A stretch of 64,000 nt of DNA. Source: Planctomycetaceae bacterium (GTDB lineage: Bacteria; Planctomycetota; Planctomycetia; Pirellulales; Pirellulaceae). Made by a program: the position numbers and the translations under genes. The stretch's first letter is position 1, and each line of letters starts with the position of its first letter. Where the stretch lies: NCBI GenBank assembly GCA_020638995.1, contig JACKHM010000002.1:868001-932000 (forward strand), read 5' to 3'. Positions 35,667 through 45,365 of the stretch are shown here, piece after piece. The notes beneath the pieces were generated by a model. It was not told the origin of the DNA, made no database searches, and saw nothing but the letters and a program-made list of their open reading frames with translations.

Positions 35667-35689
35667 AGGCCGCTAGCAATGCTAGGCCT
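35667..35689 (+). terminator. hairpin after the PEPCK-like gene, possible terminator
   Basis: AGGCC at 35667-35671 pairs with GGCCT at 35685-35689, and inside it TAGC pairs with GCTA around an AAT loop, with a two-base bulge. The hairpin lies 29 bases after the stop codon. No good T-tract follows, so it may end transcription weakly or only stabilise the 3' end. Confidence 0.4.
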
Positions 35690-35878
35690 TCGTTGTGTGC
35701 CTTTGCACTGGCAAGTTATGACGGTTGTACGAGTCTTGATGAACTAAATCGTCCTTAGGTTTGTTGGGATCGCCGTAATTGTACAGATCGTAAGTGGGAG
35801 TGGACGAAGAGACATATATCGACAATCGTGCGTTTTTCTGCGTCACGACCCGATCCCCCCATCTATCGAACTCACGCT

Positions 35879-37480
35879 ATGCAACCAACTTCCGGACAGC
35901 AGCTTCGCCGCTACTTGCTCGCGGTACTGGTACTTTCCAGTCCTGCTGCGGGCAATGGGGCCGAACTCAAGCTCGCTCCGGTAATCGATTTAAATCCGCG
36001 GCACACCGCGGCGGCTATCAATCCGACGGTCGAGCCAAAGACGCTAATTGTGGCTGCTGAGGCAATACCGCTGCCTATCGAGTCAGATCAGACGCCCACC
36101 GCCGCTCGTCCAACCTTGGTTGGAGCCAATCCGACCGTCCAATATGCGGCACCGTTTGACCCTACGAAAGTAAGTGCGTCGCAACAAACTTCTCGGGACA
36201 ATCAAATAAAAAGTGTTGCACCCGTGATTCGAGTCTACGAACCGATTCGCGAATTAAGCGTCGAAAAGCGGAACACGGCGACCGTCACTTTGGCCCAGCC
36301 GAGTCGCCTTCCCTCCAACTTGCCAGCGTCGCCCGTCACTTTGGAGCCGATTTATCGCTCGGTGTTCCTGTCAACACGAACGGATCGACTAACTCGTCGC
36401 TTTACGGCAAAACATCAGCACGATGTCCTCCCCGACCAACTTGCTTCTCGAGTGATAACGATGCTCGATGTCCAAGCGAAACATTCTTCCGAAGTGGTCA
36501 CTCATGAAACTTACGACGCGCCGAACCCCAGATCGCGGCCTACTGATAGGCAAAGCCAGGTCGCTGGTATGGTTCGAATTGCCGAGCGGAATCCTCTATC
36601 TAACGAGTCAGTATCGGACAAGTCAGTTGACGATGTTCCCGCGGCAATAGGCGGTTCGGGCCCACGACCGCCCCAACGACGTCTCTCAGCTCCGATCATC
36701 GAGCTCGCAGCGAATCCGGTTTCGCGAATTGCCTCTCCGATCCCGGACAGTCCGAAACAACCTGCCGAGGTTCCCTCCGAACCAGTATTGCGTCTCGTCG
36801 ACGAGTCTCTCGCCGAAGTCGCATCGCCCACACTCGAGCCCGCCGCAGAATCAGCTTCCGAAATACTGAAGATCCCGCCGACTAAGCCTTTGATACAGTT
36901 TGCTGATGTCGAACCGCTATTGAAGTTCGCCCAACAATCACCAGCTACGGCAGACTTGCCAGTACCGGACGCTGAGCCCGAACTTACGAAAGAACAGCTT
37001 GCCGACTTGGAAGAAATTGAGGCGTTCGACCTGGACCTCAAACCTATTCACTCGCTATCGGCTCGCACGAAGCCGGAAGCCGGCGAGTTGCCAAAGAACT
37101 ATGCGGCGGCACGCTTTGCTCGCGAAGGCGAGATCGCTCATCGCATGGGGTATAGCCGAGCGGAATTGGAAACGACGATATCCTGGGAAGCACCCGCAAT
37201 CTGTCATCGACCTTTGTACTTTGAAGAAATCAATCTGGAACGCCATGGGTACAAGGTTCCGCTGGTTCAACCTGCGATCTCGGCGGCACACTTCTTCGGT
37301 CGTGTTCCGTTATTGCCGTACATGATGGTGAGCGAAGGCCCTCGCAAGTGCCAATATACACTGGGCCACTATCGACCTGGGGACTATGCACCATACTCAC
37401 TGTACGTGCCCCGACTTCGGCTCGACGCCAGCGCTGCCGAGTTGGCGGTTATCGCTGGCGTGATCTTTGCCTTCCCGTAA
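35879..37480 (+). CDS. exported protein with long disordered region and compact C-terminal domain, unknown
   Basis: From the ATG at 35879 the protein has a signal peptide (RRYLLAVLVLSSPAAGNGA), then some 350 residues rich in Pro, Ala, Ser, Glu and Thr with no fold evident. The last 120 residues are compact and aromatic: CHRPLYFEEINLERHGYKV, SAAHFFGRVPLLPYMM and CQYTLGHYRPGDYAP, ending in a hydrophobic helix (AAELAVIAGVIFAFP). The C-terminal part looks conserved and domain-like, with two cysteines that could pair. I do not recognise the family. It is convergent with mnmE, 15 bases away. Confidence 0.65.
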   Translation: MQPTSGQQLRRYLLAVLVLSSPAAGNGAELKLAPVIDLNPRHTAAAINPTVEPKTLIVAAEAIPLPIESDQTPTAARPTLVGANPTVQYAAPFDPTKVSASQQTSRDNQIKSVAPVIRVYEPIRELSVEKRNTATVTLAQPSRLPSNLPASPVTLEPIYRSVFLSTRTDRLTRRFTAKHQHDVLPDQLASRVITMLDVQAKHSSEVVTHETYDAPNPRSRPTDRQSQVAGMVRIAERNPLSNESVSDKSVDDVPAAIGGSGPRPPQRRLSAPIIELAANPVSRIASPIPDSPKQPAEVPSEPVLRLVDESLAEVASPTLEPAAESASEILKIPPTKPLIQFADVEPLLKFAQQSPATADLPVPDAEPELTKEQLADLEEIEAFDLDLKPIHSLSARTKPEAGELPKNYAAARFAREGEIAHRMGYSRAELETTISWEAPAICHRPLYFEEINLERHGYKVPLVQPAISAAHFFGRVPLLPYMMVSEGPRKCQYTLGHYRPGDYAPYSLYVPRLRLDASAAELAVIAGVIFAFP

Positions 37481-37495
37481 CGATCGTCGATCGGC

Positions 37496-38854
37496 TCACT
37501 TGCCAATACAGAACCGGCTGAAAATACGATCGAGAATATCATCGGTGTAGATCGCGCCAACAACGGTTCCCAATTCTTCCAGTCCAACGCGCAGCTCGCC
37601 GGCGACCAACTCCTCGCCCTGTGATTCGTAAGCGACGATTCGGGCCTGCTCCAAACTAGACCTCGCACGCCGCAAACTGTCGTGACAACGCAAAGCCGTA
37701 CTCATCACGGCATCGCAATTATCGCCTGAAACTCTCGCGTAAATTGCCTCGCGCAACTCCAGCAGCCCGAGCCCGGTAACGCTACTTGTTCGAATGGCTT
37801 CACCTTCAAAGTGCTCCCAGGCACCAACGTCTACCTTCGTTACCACAAGCAGCCGCGGTAGATGCGCTGTGCGGGAGTACTCACGGCGTTCCCAAACATT
37901 CAGCGGGCGAGTCGCATCGACACAGTACAACACCAGGGCCGCGTCATGCTCTTTGGAACGAGTCGCCGTCTGGGCTTCAGAGGCGATTCCACCCAAACGC
38001 GTTTCCGGCTCGATACCGGCCGTGTCGATCATCGTGATAGCGCGATTCGCCAGTTTGAAGCGGCGTGTGACATAGTCGCGCGTCGTACCCGAAACATCCG
38101 ACACGATCGACGCATCATCTCCTACCATCGCATTCAGTAGGCTACTTTTACCTACATTCGGGCTGCCAACGAGCACCACGCGTGGGCTGTCGTCCGCGTC
38201 GCTCCGCGATCGCATCTGCTGCTGAACAGCGCCCACGATTTCTATCGCTGAATCGAGTCCCTGAATCAACTCATCACGTTTGATAAACTCGATGTCTTCC
38301 TCAACGAAATCCAAGCCAGCCTCAAGATGAGCCAACATGTTAAGCAAGCGTTCGCGCAACTGATGCAACGGAGTCGCCAAGCCGCCAGCCAACTGTGCTA
38401 GCGCGACATCCAAATCTCTCTGACCGGTCGCATCGATCACTCCAAGCACGGCTTCGGCTTGGGTCAAGTCAAGCCGCCCTGCCAAGAACGCGCGCATGGT
38501 GAATTCACCGGGCTGAGCTAATCTTACACCGCGCTCACAAAGCGACCGGAGGATCGCCTCCAAAACCGGAGGTGCGCCTATCGTATGCAACTCGACCGTT
38601 GGCTGACGTGTGTAACTACGTGCGCTTGGCCATGTGTAAGCGGCACACGGCAACTCACCCAGTGCCCCTCCAACGGACAGAACTCCTTCACATCTTTCTG
38701 CGAAAGCTAATTGTTGCAGTTCGACTCCACAGTTCGACCGAAATTGCCGCGCAATCATGGCGACACTGTCGGGTCCGGAGACTCGCACAATCCCACGCAG
38801 CCCTCCGCCGGGGGCCGAAGCGATCGCCGCAATCGTATCGTCTACTTGGTGCAT
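37496..38854 (-). CDS. mnmE: tRNA uridine-5-carboxymethylaminomethyl modification GTPase MnmE
   Basis: The protein begins MHQVDDTIAAIASAPGGGLR with the N-terminal folate-binding domain (RQPTVELHTIGAPPVLEAI, PGEFTMRAFLAGRLDLTQAE). A GTPase domain is embedded in the helical domain: G1 VGSPNVGKSSLLNAMVG, switch SGTTRDYV, G3 DTAG, G4 TKVD. It ends in the invariant CIGK. With MnmG it modifies the wobble uridine of certain tRNAs. I start at 38854; an earlier in-frame start at 38923 adds 23 unlikely residues. MnmG is not in the window. Confidence 0.95.
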   Translation of the reverse strand: MHQVDDTIAAIASAPGGGLRGIVRVSGPDSVAMIARQFRSNCGVELQQLAFAERCEGVLSVGGALGELPCAAYTWPSARSYTRQPTVELHTIGAPPVLEAILRSLCERGVRLAQPGEFTMRAFLAGRLDLTQAEAVLGVIDATGQRDLDVALAQLAGGLATPLHQLRERLLNMLAHLEAGLDFVEEDIEFIKRDELIQGLDSAIEIVGAVQQQMRSRSDADDSPRVVLVGSPNVGKSSLLNAMVGDDASIVSDVSGTTRDYVTRRFKLANRAITMIDTAGIEPETRLGGIASEAQTATRSKEHDAALVLYCVDATRPLNVWERREYSRTAHLPRLLVVTKVDVGAWEHFEGEAIRTSSVTGLGLLELREAIYARVSGDNCDAVMSTALRCHDSLRRARSSLEQARIVAYESQGEELVAGELRVGLEELGTVVGAIYTDDILDRIFSRFCIGK

Positions 38855-38960
38855 GGACGCGGGGCTTTCGCATGAGCTGCAAGTGTGAGACCGACGGTTC
38901 CTCCACGCGATCGTTGGCAGCACTCGTCCTACCTACAACGCTTGGGCTTTGTCCCAAGTG

Positions 38961-41333
38961 CTATCTAGTCTTGTTTCGCCTCTTGCGCGCCGCCTTCTTT
39001 TCCTCGACGCCGTTCGAGCCTGAAGGAGGAATCTTCTTGGGCGGCGGGTTACCGCCTCCACTGCCAGCGGAGAGACTCACTTTTGGCTTGGGAACCAACT
39101 TCCGTTCCGCGATTCCCCAAAGGCTCGAAGCGATGAAATACAAACACAATCCGCTCGCAACCTTGAAGAACAAGAAGCCCATGAACAATGTCATGTACTT
39201 CATCATCTTGAGCTGCATCGCCGATTGCTCGTCCGTTGCTGGAGGCGTGAACAGCTTTTGATGGACAAGAAACAAACTAACCGTGATCAGCGGAAGAATG
39301 TTCAAATAAGGACCGAGCATCCCCGTCTCCGCGACGAAGAAATTCGGCATGAACGACTTCCAGTATAAAAACTGATCGGGCCCGGCCAGATTTGAGCACC
39401 ATTCAATCCCCGGAATCAGTGCCGCTTGCCGCAGTTCGATGTCAACTGCGATACAACGATAGAGCCCGAGAAAGATGGGCAATTGAAGAAACATTAGCCA
39501 GCATCCGCCAAACGGATTGTAGTTGTGCTTGCGGAACAACTCCTGCTGCGCCTTGGCTCGTTTCTCCATATCGCCTTTGTACTTTTCCGTGAGCTTTCGC
39601 ATCTCAGGAGCCAACTCTTGCATCATCGCGGCGTTCTTCGCTGCCTTGCGGCTGATCGGAAACATACAGCCACGAACAACAACCGTCAGCAGGATGATCG
39701 CGACTCCAAAGTTACCAACAACGCTGTAAAAGAAATGCAGAATTGTTTTTAGCACCTTGGAAATGGCACCGAACCAGCCGTAGTAGATCACATCGCCCAA
39801 TCCATACGGCTCAAGCACGTCGGGATCTTTGGGACCCAGGAATATGCGGAAGCTCTGCTTGTAGCTGGCATTACCCTCCAGGCTGATCGGAGCGCTATCC
39901 AATCTAAATGTCACATCAGTAGTGCGACTGTAGCCCTTTGGTTGCTTGCTCACGTCGCCGATCGCATACGCCTCGGCACGATCGAAGACATCATAACCAG
40001 TACCCTCCTGGCCAGTCGGAATTAGTGCCGCCGTAAAATACTGAGTGTCGACACCAAGATAATCGAGCGTTCTGCTGGGCACTTTCTCGTCGTCAGCAAA
40101 AAGCGTGATCTCTTTGTCCGTCGGCTCCTTCTTTGCAATCTTGTAGAGTTCAGGACATCCTACCAACCGACGCTCGGCCTTCGTACGGATCAAAACATCC
40201 CGCGCACCCGCGCCGTAGAACATCTTGGGATGAATCTTCGCTGAGTACCACCAACCTTCCATCGGCAAACCAGTTGGTCCGCCAAGCGAGTAAGCCAGTC
40301 GGCGCGGTGCATCGGCTGCATTGCTTAACTCCAACTCCATATCGACGTGATAGGCGAGCGGTGGATTCGGTGCAGCCGATTCTTCCACCGATGCAAGGTC
40401 TTCAGCTTTGCCAAGGCGGAATCTCTTAACGAGTTGAATCGGCTCGCCAGATTCAGTCGACTCGTCAACCATTACGCGAAACTCGAGGACACCGTCTTCG
40501 ATCTTCTCGACTTCCCAATTCCTCTTACTGGGTGAATCGATGGATACGGTTCTGACGCCGCTCTTCTCTGTCAACGACAGCAAAAAGGACAGCGGATGCG
40601 GAACCAGTTCGTCTTTTTGAAGCGGATCAGGGCGAATCAGCTCAAGCGGTCGCACGTCCAACTTGGCAGTCAACTCTAATTTGCCACTAGAGTTCGATCC
40701 CGGACGGTGGACTTGAAGCGAGATCGAATCGCCCGGCTTCTTTCCAGCCAGCACCTGTGTCAATGCCGAAGGCTCGTCAATCGGCATGCCATCCACGGCA
40801 AGTAATATGTCATCACGTTGTAATCCGCTCAGTTCGGCGGGGGTACCATGCCCGACAACATTGACTTTACACCCTAACTCGGCCCGTGGAGTCAGGGCCA
40901 GATATCCAAAATAACCACTCTTGTCTTCCAGATTGCGATACTTGAGCTTTCCTTTAGCGTCTCGCGTCGTGAGTTCGACGCGTTCGATAGCGGCCCCCCG
41001 ATTATTGAAGGTCACTAGTAACGAGTGTTCGCTATCAGCGGCATAAGATCCGAGGGTCTCCCAACGCTGTTCGATCAAAACGGGCGTCTCGACGTCGCGA
41101 ACCTCGGAATCCGCAACAGGTTCTTCAGGCGACGGATCGGCGATTGGTTCTGATGCGTGCTCACCCAGTGAGGCCGGTTCGCCGTCCAACGCTGCGGCTG
41201 TCTCGTCGGAAGCGGGGACCTCGCCCTCTTGCTCCGCAACCGGGGGCGTCGGAAAGAACATTCGCGCCAACATGCTGTACCCGACCAGAATGCCGAGCGA
41301 CAGCCCAAGAAACAGAACGAAACGCTTTTCCAC
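38961..41333 (-). CDS. yidC: membrane protein insertase YidC with a PDZ domain in its periplasmic part
   Basis: The protein starts with one transmembrane helix (VLFLGLSLGILVGYSMLARM) and an acidic linker. Residues about 150-222 form a clear PDZ domain (VVGHGTPAELSGLQRDDILL, AVDGMPIDEPSALTQVLAG, DSISLQVHRPG). Next is the beta-sandwich periplasmic domain of Gram-negative YidC, then the Oxa1-type core from about residue 537 (VAIILLTVVVRGCMFPISRK; FGGCWLMFLQLPIFLGLYRC) and a basic tail for ribosome contact. YidC inserts and folds membrane proteins. GTG 41333 is preferred because planctomycete YidC typically begins near EKRFVLF; ATG 41366 is the alternative. PDZ is not part of the classic enzyme. 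Confidence 0.9.
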   Translation of the reverse strand: MEKRFVLFLGLSLGILVGYSMLARMFFPTPPVAEQEGEVPASDETAAALDGEPASLGEHASEPIADPSPEEPVADSEVRDVETPVLIEQRWETLGSYAADSEHSLLVTFNNRGAAIERVELTTRDAKGKLKYRNLEDKSGYFGYLALTPRAELGCKVNVVGHGTPAELSGLQRDDILLAVDGMPIDEPSALTQVLAGKKPGDSISLQVHRPGSNSSGKLELTAKLDVRPLELIRPDPLQKDELVPHPLSFLLSLTEKSGVRTVSIDSPSKRNWEVEKIEDGVLEFRVMVDESTESGEPIQLVKRFRLGKAEDLASVEESAAPNPPLAYHVDMELELSNAADAPRRLAYSLGGPTGLPMEGWWYSAKIHPKMFYGAGARDVLIRTKAERRLVGCPELYKIAKKEPTDKEITLFADDEKVPSRTLDYLGVDTQYFTAALIPTGQEGTGYDVFDRAEAYAIGDVSKQPKGYSRTTDVTFRLDSAPISLEGNASYKQSFRIFLGPKDPDVLEPYGLGDVIYYGWFGAISKVLKTILHFFYSVVGNFGVAIILLTVVVRGCMFPISRKAAKNAAMMQELAPEMRKLTEKYKGDMEKRAKAQQELFRKHNYNPFGGCWLMFLQLPIFLGLYRCIAVDIELRQAALIPGIEWCSNLAGPDQFLYWKSFMPNFFVAETGMLGPYLNILPLITVSLFLVHQKLFTPPATDEQSAMQLKMMKYMTLFMGFLFFKVASGLCLYFIASSLWGIAERKLVPKPKVSLSAGSGGGNPPPKKIPPSGSNGVEEKKAARKRRNKTR

Positions 41334-41479
41334 AGTCGGGAACCTTACACGCAGCAGAGCCAGCACTTAGTTGCCGTCGCTACGAGGACGGCCATCAGCA
41401 GGGCAACGGTTAGCGATTGGAGCGAGTTTGTGAACTGTAATTCTCCAGCCAGGGCCGATTCTTGCAATGGGAGAACAAT

Positions 41480-42232
41480 TCACCGCCCCTCGCCCAGGCG
41501 ATCTCCCAGGAAGTTGTCAAGATCGGGCGTATCGTAGATTTTACGGGCGGTCGTGGCCCGATCATAAGCTACACGACGGAAATGTACTCGCCGCCGATCT
41601 TCAAGCACCACATAACTTGCGTTCGGGTTACCATCCCGAGGCTGCCCGACACTGCCAACATTAATCATCGTCTTGCGCCCGTTTAACGTATAGCTACCGC
41701 TGACTTCATGAGGCGAGAGAAACCGGCAGTCTTCGGTGAACACCCCAGGGACGTGCGTATGTCCCTGGAAGCAGGCTTCTGGAATTAAGCTAAAGATGCG
41801 TGCCAATTTGCGAGGGTTATAGACATCCTCCGGAAAGACATACTCGTTCAACGGATTTCGCGCCGATCCATGCACGAAGAGCAAACTCTCCTCGCGATGC
41901 TGACGAGGCAGTTCGCACAAGAATGTCCAGCGTCTTTTACGAATCTCCTGCGAATCGTCCGGAGATTCCAGTTGCCTTCTCGTCCAGAAGATTGCCCGCT
42001 CGGCACCGCTGCTAAAACCTTCGGGATCAAAAAGAGCGCCCTGGTCGTGGTTGCCAAGAACGCACAAGTCGAACTCCATCGCGCGATCGACGCAATCGCG
42101 TGGATTGGGACCATAGCCGATAATATCGCCCAAGCAGTAGATTTTCTCGACATCTTGCGAGGCGATATCCGCAAGCACCGCTTCGAGCGCTTCGAGATTA
42201 CCGTGGATATCACTGAGAATTGCGAGTTTCAC
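41480..42232 (-). CDS. metallophosphoesterase (YfcE/calcineurin-like), copy 1
   Basis: All motifs of the calcineurin-like superfamily are present: LSDIHGN (D and H), LGDIIGYG (D), LGNHD (N and H), LFVHGS (H) and QGHTH (two H), supporting a two-metal site. The 250-residue length and the spacing suit small phosphodiesterases of the YfcE group. It is a clear paralogue of the next gene upstream on the same strand, 80 bases away; both share NEYVFPEDVYN-RK and end DRL-x-GR. The substrate is unknown. It is divergent from nothing and downstream of the yidC start. Confidence 0.9.
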   Translation of the reverse strand: MKLAILSDIHGNLEALEAVLADIASQDVEKIYCLGDIIGYGPNPRDCVDRAMEFDLCVLGNHDQGALFDPEGFSSGAERAIFWTRRQLESPDDSQEIRKRRWTFLCELPRQHREESLLFVHGSARNPLNEYVFPEDVYNPRKLARIFSLIPEACFQGHTHVPGVFTEDCRFLSPHEVSGSYTLNGRKTMINVGSVGQPRDGNPNASYVVLEDRRRVHFRRVAYDRATTARKIYDTPDLDNFLGDRLGEGR

Positions 42233-42312
42233 AAACCGGCCTCTGATGCTCGTCTGCCCGTAACTGCGTCGCCCGCAAGTCTAGGAGCGGTCATGTGATG
42301 CGTCAAGTGTTG

Positions 42313-43065
42313 CTACCGGCCCGAGCGAAGCCGATCTCCCAACATGTTATCGAGATCTGGGATGTCATAGATCTTTTGCGCCGTCTTGTCGACGTCGTAG
42401 TCTACGCGTCGGTACGTGAGTATCGAGTCTTCAATTACGACATAACAACACCGAGGATCATTATCGCGAGGTTGTCCGACGGAGCCCACGTTAACCATAA
42501 CAGGCTCGTCACCCAATCGATATCGATAGCTAATGTCTTCAGGAGGTAAAAACTCTCGGTCAACGGTAAAAATTCCCGGGATGTGCGTATGACCTTGAAA
42601 GCAGTACTTGTTCACTCGCGAGAACAACGCATCCATCTTTCGCTGGTTGTAGACGTCTTCAGGGAAGACATACTCGTTCGTGGGCTCTCGAGGCGAACCA
42701 TGCACAAACAGGTAATCTCCCTCCGAGTGCGTTCTCGGCAACTCGCCCAGGAAGTCCCATCGACGGTTGAGCTGTGCTGGCGTACCGCTTCCCGTCTCTA
42801 ATTGCTCACGAGTCCAGTAAACCGCCTGCAAAGCAACCGGGTTGAAGCCATCGGGATCAAAAAGAGTTGCCTGATCGTGATTACCGAGTATCGTCACCTG
42901 CGAATGTCTAATAACCAGATCCAGACATTCACAGGGATTCGGCCCATACCCGACGATATCGCCAAGGCAGTATATTTCGGAGATCTCCTGAGAACGAATG
43001 TCCGCCAAAACGGCGGTCAGCGCCTCGAGATTGGCGTGTATATCGCTGATTAAAGCTCGCTTCAC
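42313..43065 (-). CDS. metallophosphoesterase (YfcE/calcineurin-like), copy 2
   Basis: This gene is the tandem partner of the preceding entry. It has the same motif set (ISDIHANLEAL, LGDIVGYGPNP, LGNHDQATLFDPDGF, FVHGS, CFQGHTHIPG) in the same order and the same length. The GTG at 43065 has GGAGG nine bases upstream and is a better start than the TTG at 43074, which touches that site. The two differ mainly in the middle (residues 85-110) and at the end, so they may act on different substrates or form a heterodimer; no evidence decides this. Confidence 0.9.
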   Translation of the reverse strand: MKRALISDIHANLEALTAVLADIRSQEISEIYCLGDIVGYGPNPCECLDLVIRHSQVTILGNHDQATLFDPDGFNPVALQAVYWTREQLETGSGTPAQLNRRWDFLGELPRTHSEGDYLFVHGSPREPTNEYVFPEDVYNQRKMDALFSRVNKYCFQGHTHIPGIFTVDREFLPPEDISYRYRLGDEPVMVNVGSVGQPRDNDPRCCYVVIEDSILTYRRVDYDVDKTAQKIYDIPDLDNMLGDRLRSGR

Positions 43066-43324
43066 GCCACACAACCTCCAACAACGGCGTTCGTTGGGCT
43101 AAGGGTCCCGTTCACGACGGGAATAGTCTCGAAGCCAGATTACCTAACTCGCGTCGTAACTCCAAACGCGACAGTGTACTAGGACGTTCCGAGACGTGCA
43201 ATATCCCGACCAGCCGTCCGATGGTGCCACACAACTGCTTCATTCTATACACTAGCATCTCGATTCGCCCACCGGTGGCCGGAATCGAACTTACCGCTCC
43301 CTGGCAACGAGGCCGCAACGACCC

Positions 43325-44011
43325 GTGCGAATTATCGCTCTCGAAACATCTGGCTCCACCGGCTCGATCGCCGCCATGGGCGATGGCCGCCTGATTGTAC
43401 AAACAAGCCTCAGCACGGCGCAAAAAACCGCACAGTCGCTGGCCCCGACGTTGAAGAGCATCCTACGCGACGCGAATTGGGAACCGAACGCGGTCGAACT
43501 TGTTGCCGTCACCAGCGGGCCGGGTTCCTTCACCGGTCTCCGCGCTGGAGTCACCAGCGCCAAGGTCTTTGCCTATGCAACGGGTGCTCAGGTCTTGGCG
43601 ATCAACACGCTGGAAGTTATCGCCGCGCAAGTCGAAAACGCATCCGGCGAACTCTGGGCAGTTATGGACGCTCAACGAAAGCAAGTTTTCGCGTCAAAGT
43701 TCGCACCGAATAAATCTGGTACGCCAGAAATGCTACTACCCACGCAGATTCTCGATGATGCAGCCATGATCGGGAAACTCGCCAGCGGCGAGCTCGTAAC
43801 CGGAACCGGTCTGGCTAAATTATTGCGATATGTGCCGAGCGAGGTCCGAGTCGGTCCAGAGAACTCATGGCAGCCTCAAGCCGCAACTCTCGGACGGCTT
43901 GCGTTTGCAAAGTACCGATCCGGTATGAGAAACGACGTTTGGCAACTAGCGCCCGAGTACTATCGCAAGAGCGCGGCGGAAGAGAAGTTTGACCAAGGAT
44001 TGTTGAAATAG
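43325..44011 (+). CDS. tsaB: tRNA threonylcarbamoyladenosine biosynthesis protein TsaB
   Basis: The 228-residue protein begins with a GTG and the ASKHA-fold strand RIIALETSGSTGSIAAM. It contains the TsaB hallmark VTSGPGSFTGLRAGVTSAK and the following AINTLEVIAAQ. TsaB has no catalysis of its own but scaffolds TsaD and TsaE for the universal t6A37 tRNA modification. It is convergent with hemL. TsaD and TsaE are not in the window. Confidence 0.93.
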   Translation: MRIIALETSGSTGSIAAMGDGRLIVQTSLSTAQKTAQSLAPTLKSILRDANWEPNAVELVAVTSGPGSFTGLRAGVTSAKVFAYATGAQVLAINTLEVIAAQVENASGELWAVMDAQRKQVFASKFAPNKSGTPEMLLPTQILDDAAMIGKLASGELVTGTGLAKLLRYVPSEVRVGPENSWQPQAATLGRLAFAKYRSGMRNDVWQLAPEYYRKSAAEEKFDQGLLK

Positions 44012-44054
44012 GCGCGACGCCAGGGAAATACTTCGACGCTACTAACGCTCCATC

Positions 44055-45338
44055 CTAGCTTATGGCCAGCGCTGCTTTAGCAGCATCAATTGTCTCGTCG
44101 ATATCAGCTTCGGTGTGCGCCGCCGAGACAAAGAGTGCTTCATACTGGCTGCACGGCATATAAACCCCACGATCCATCAATCCCCAAAAATATTTTCCAA
44201 ATCGCGCGGTGTCACACTTTGCAGCTACTTGCCAATTGTCCACAGGCGATTCGTTGAAAAACAGAGTCAACATGCTGCCGACACGAGTTACGGTGTGAGG
44301 AACGCCTGCCGAGTTAGCTGCATCACCCAACCCTTCAGCCAATCGAGCACTCAGTTGCTCTAAACGAGGATATGGATTTTCATCTCGTAATGTTTGAAGT
44401 GTCGCGATACCAGCGGCTGTAGCGATCGGATTGCCGCTGAGCGTGCCAGCTTGAAACACCTGACCCGCCGGCATCACGTGATTCATGATCTCGGCTTTGC
44501 CGCCGTAGGCTCCGATCGGCATCCCTCCGCCCACGATTTTTCCGAGCGTGGTCAGATCGGGCGTGATCCCGTTCAAGGATTGCGCTCCACCGAAAGCAAC
44601 TCGAAAGCCTGTCATGACCTCATCGAAGATCAGTAGAGCATTGTGTTGCGAAGTCAGTTTTCTCAAAGACGTCAGGAACTCAGGCGAGGGGATAACGGTG
44701 CCCATGTTGCCTACAATTGGCTCCAGAATGACACCAGCAATCTGCGCTCCGTAGTTCTCGAAAGCAGTCTCGACGCCAGTCACATCGTTGTAGGCTAGCA
44801 CAAGCGTGTCTTTTGTTGTTCCCGCGGTAACGCCCGGCGAATTTGGTACCCCCAACGTCGCGGCAGCACTACCCGCAGCCACCAGCAGGCTATCGACGTG
44901 TCCGTGATAGTTGCCTGCGAACTTTACGATTACATCACGGCCCGTATATCCTCGGGCCAGACGGATCGCACTCATTGTGGCCTCCGTACCGGAGTTCACG
45001 AGCCGCAGTTTTTCGATCGAAGGGACCGCATTGATGATCAACTCGGCGAGTGTGTTCTCGGCTTCCGTCGGCGCACCAAAACTAGTGCCCCGCTTGACGG
45101 CTGATTCAATGGCGTGCGTTACCTTCGGGTGTGTATGTCCCAGAATCATCGGCCCCCAGGAGCCGATGTAGTCGATGTAGCGATTGCCGTCGACGTCAAA
45201 TAGATAAGCACCTTCGCCGCGTTGCATCACGACGGGTTCGCCACCGACAGCACCAAATGCCCGAGCCGGACTGTTGACACCACCCGGCATCAATTGTTGT
45301 GAGCGTGCAAAGATTTCGTGACTCTTCTCGCGACCCAT
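44055..45338 (-). CDS. hemL: glutamate-1-semialdehyde 2,1-aminomutase
   Basis: The protein has the HemL class III aminotransferase layout: PGGVNSPARAFGAVGGEPV near the start, the nearly invariant SWGPMILGHTHPKV, GTEATMSAIRLARGYTGRD, and the PLP lysine in TLGKIVGGGMPIGAYGG, preceded by FDEVMTGFRVA. It converts glutamate-1-semialdehyde to 5-aminolevulinate in the C5 heme pathway. The second ATG (45338) has GGAG seven bases upstream and is preferred over 45350. The hemB gene ends 15-27 bases upstream on the same strand, so hemB-hemL is a heme operon. Confidence 0.95.
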   Translation of the reverse strand: MGREKSHEIFARSQQLMPGGVNSPARAFGAVGGEPVVMQRGEGAYLFDVDGNRYIDYIGSWGPMILGHTHPKVTHAIESAVKRGTSFGAPTEAENTLAELIINAVPSIEKLRLVNSGTEATMSAIRLARGYTGRDVIVKFAGNYHGHVDSLLVAAGSAAATLGVPNSPGVTAGTTKDTLVLAYNDVTGVETAFENYGAQIAGVILEPIVGNMGTVIPSPEFLTSLRKLTSQHNALLIFDEVMTGFRVAFGGAQSLNGITPDLTTLGKIVGGGMPIGAYGGKAEIMNHVMPAGQVFQAGTLSGNPIATAAGIATLQTLRDENPYPRLEQLSARLAEGLGDAANSAGVPHTVTRVGSMLTLFFNESPVDNWQVAAKCDTARFGKYFWGLMDRGVYMPCSQYEALFVSAAHTEADIDETIDAAKAALAIS

Positions 45339-45365
45339 CAAAGACTCCATTTCTATCGATACGTG

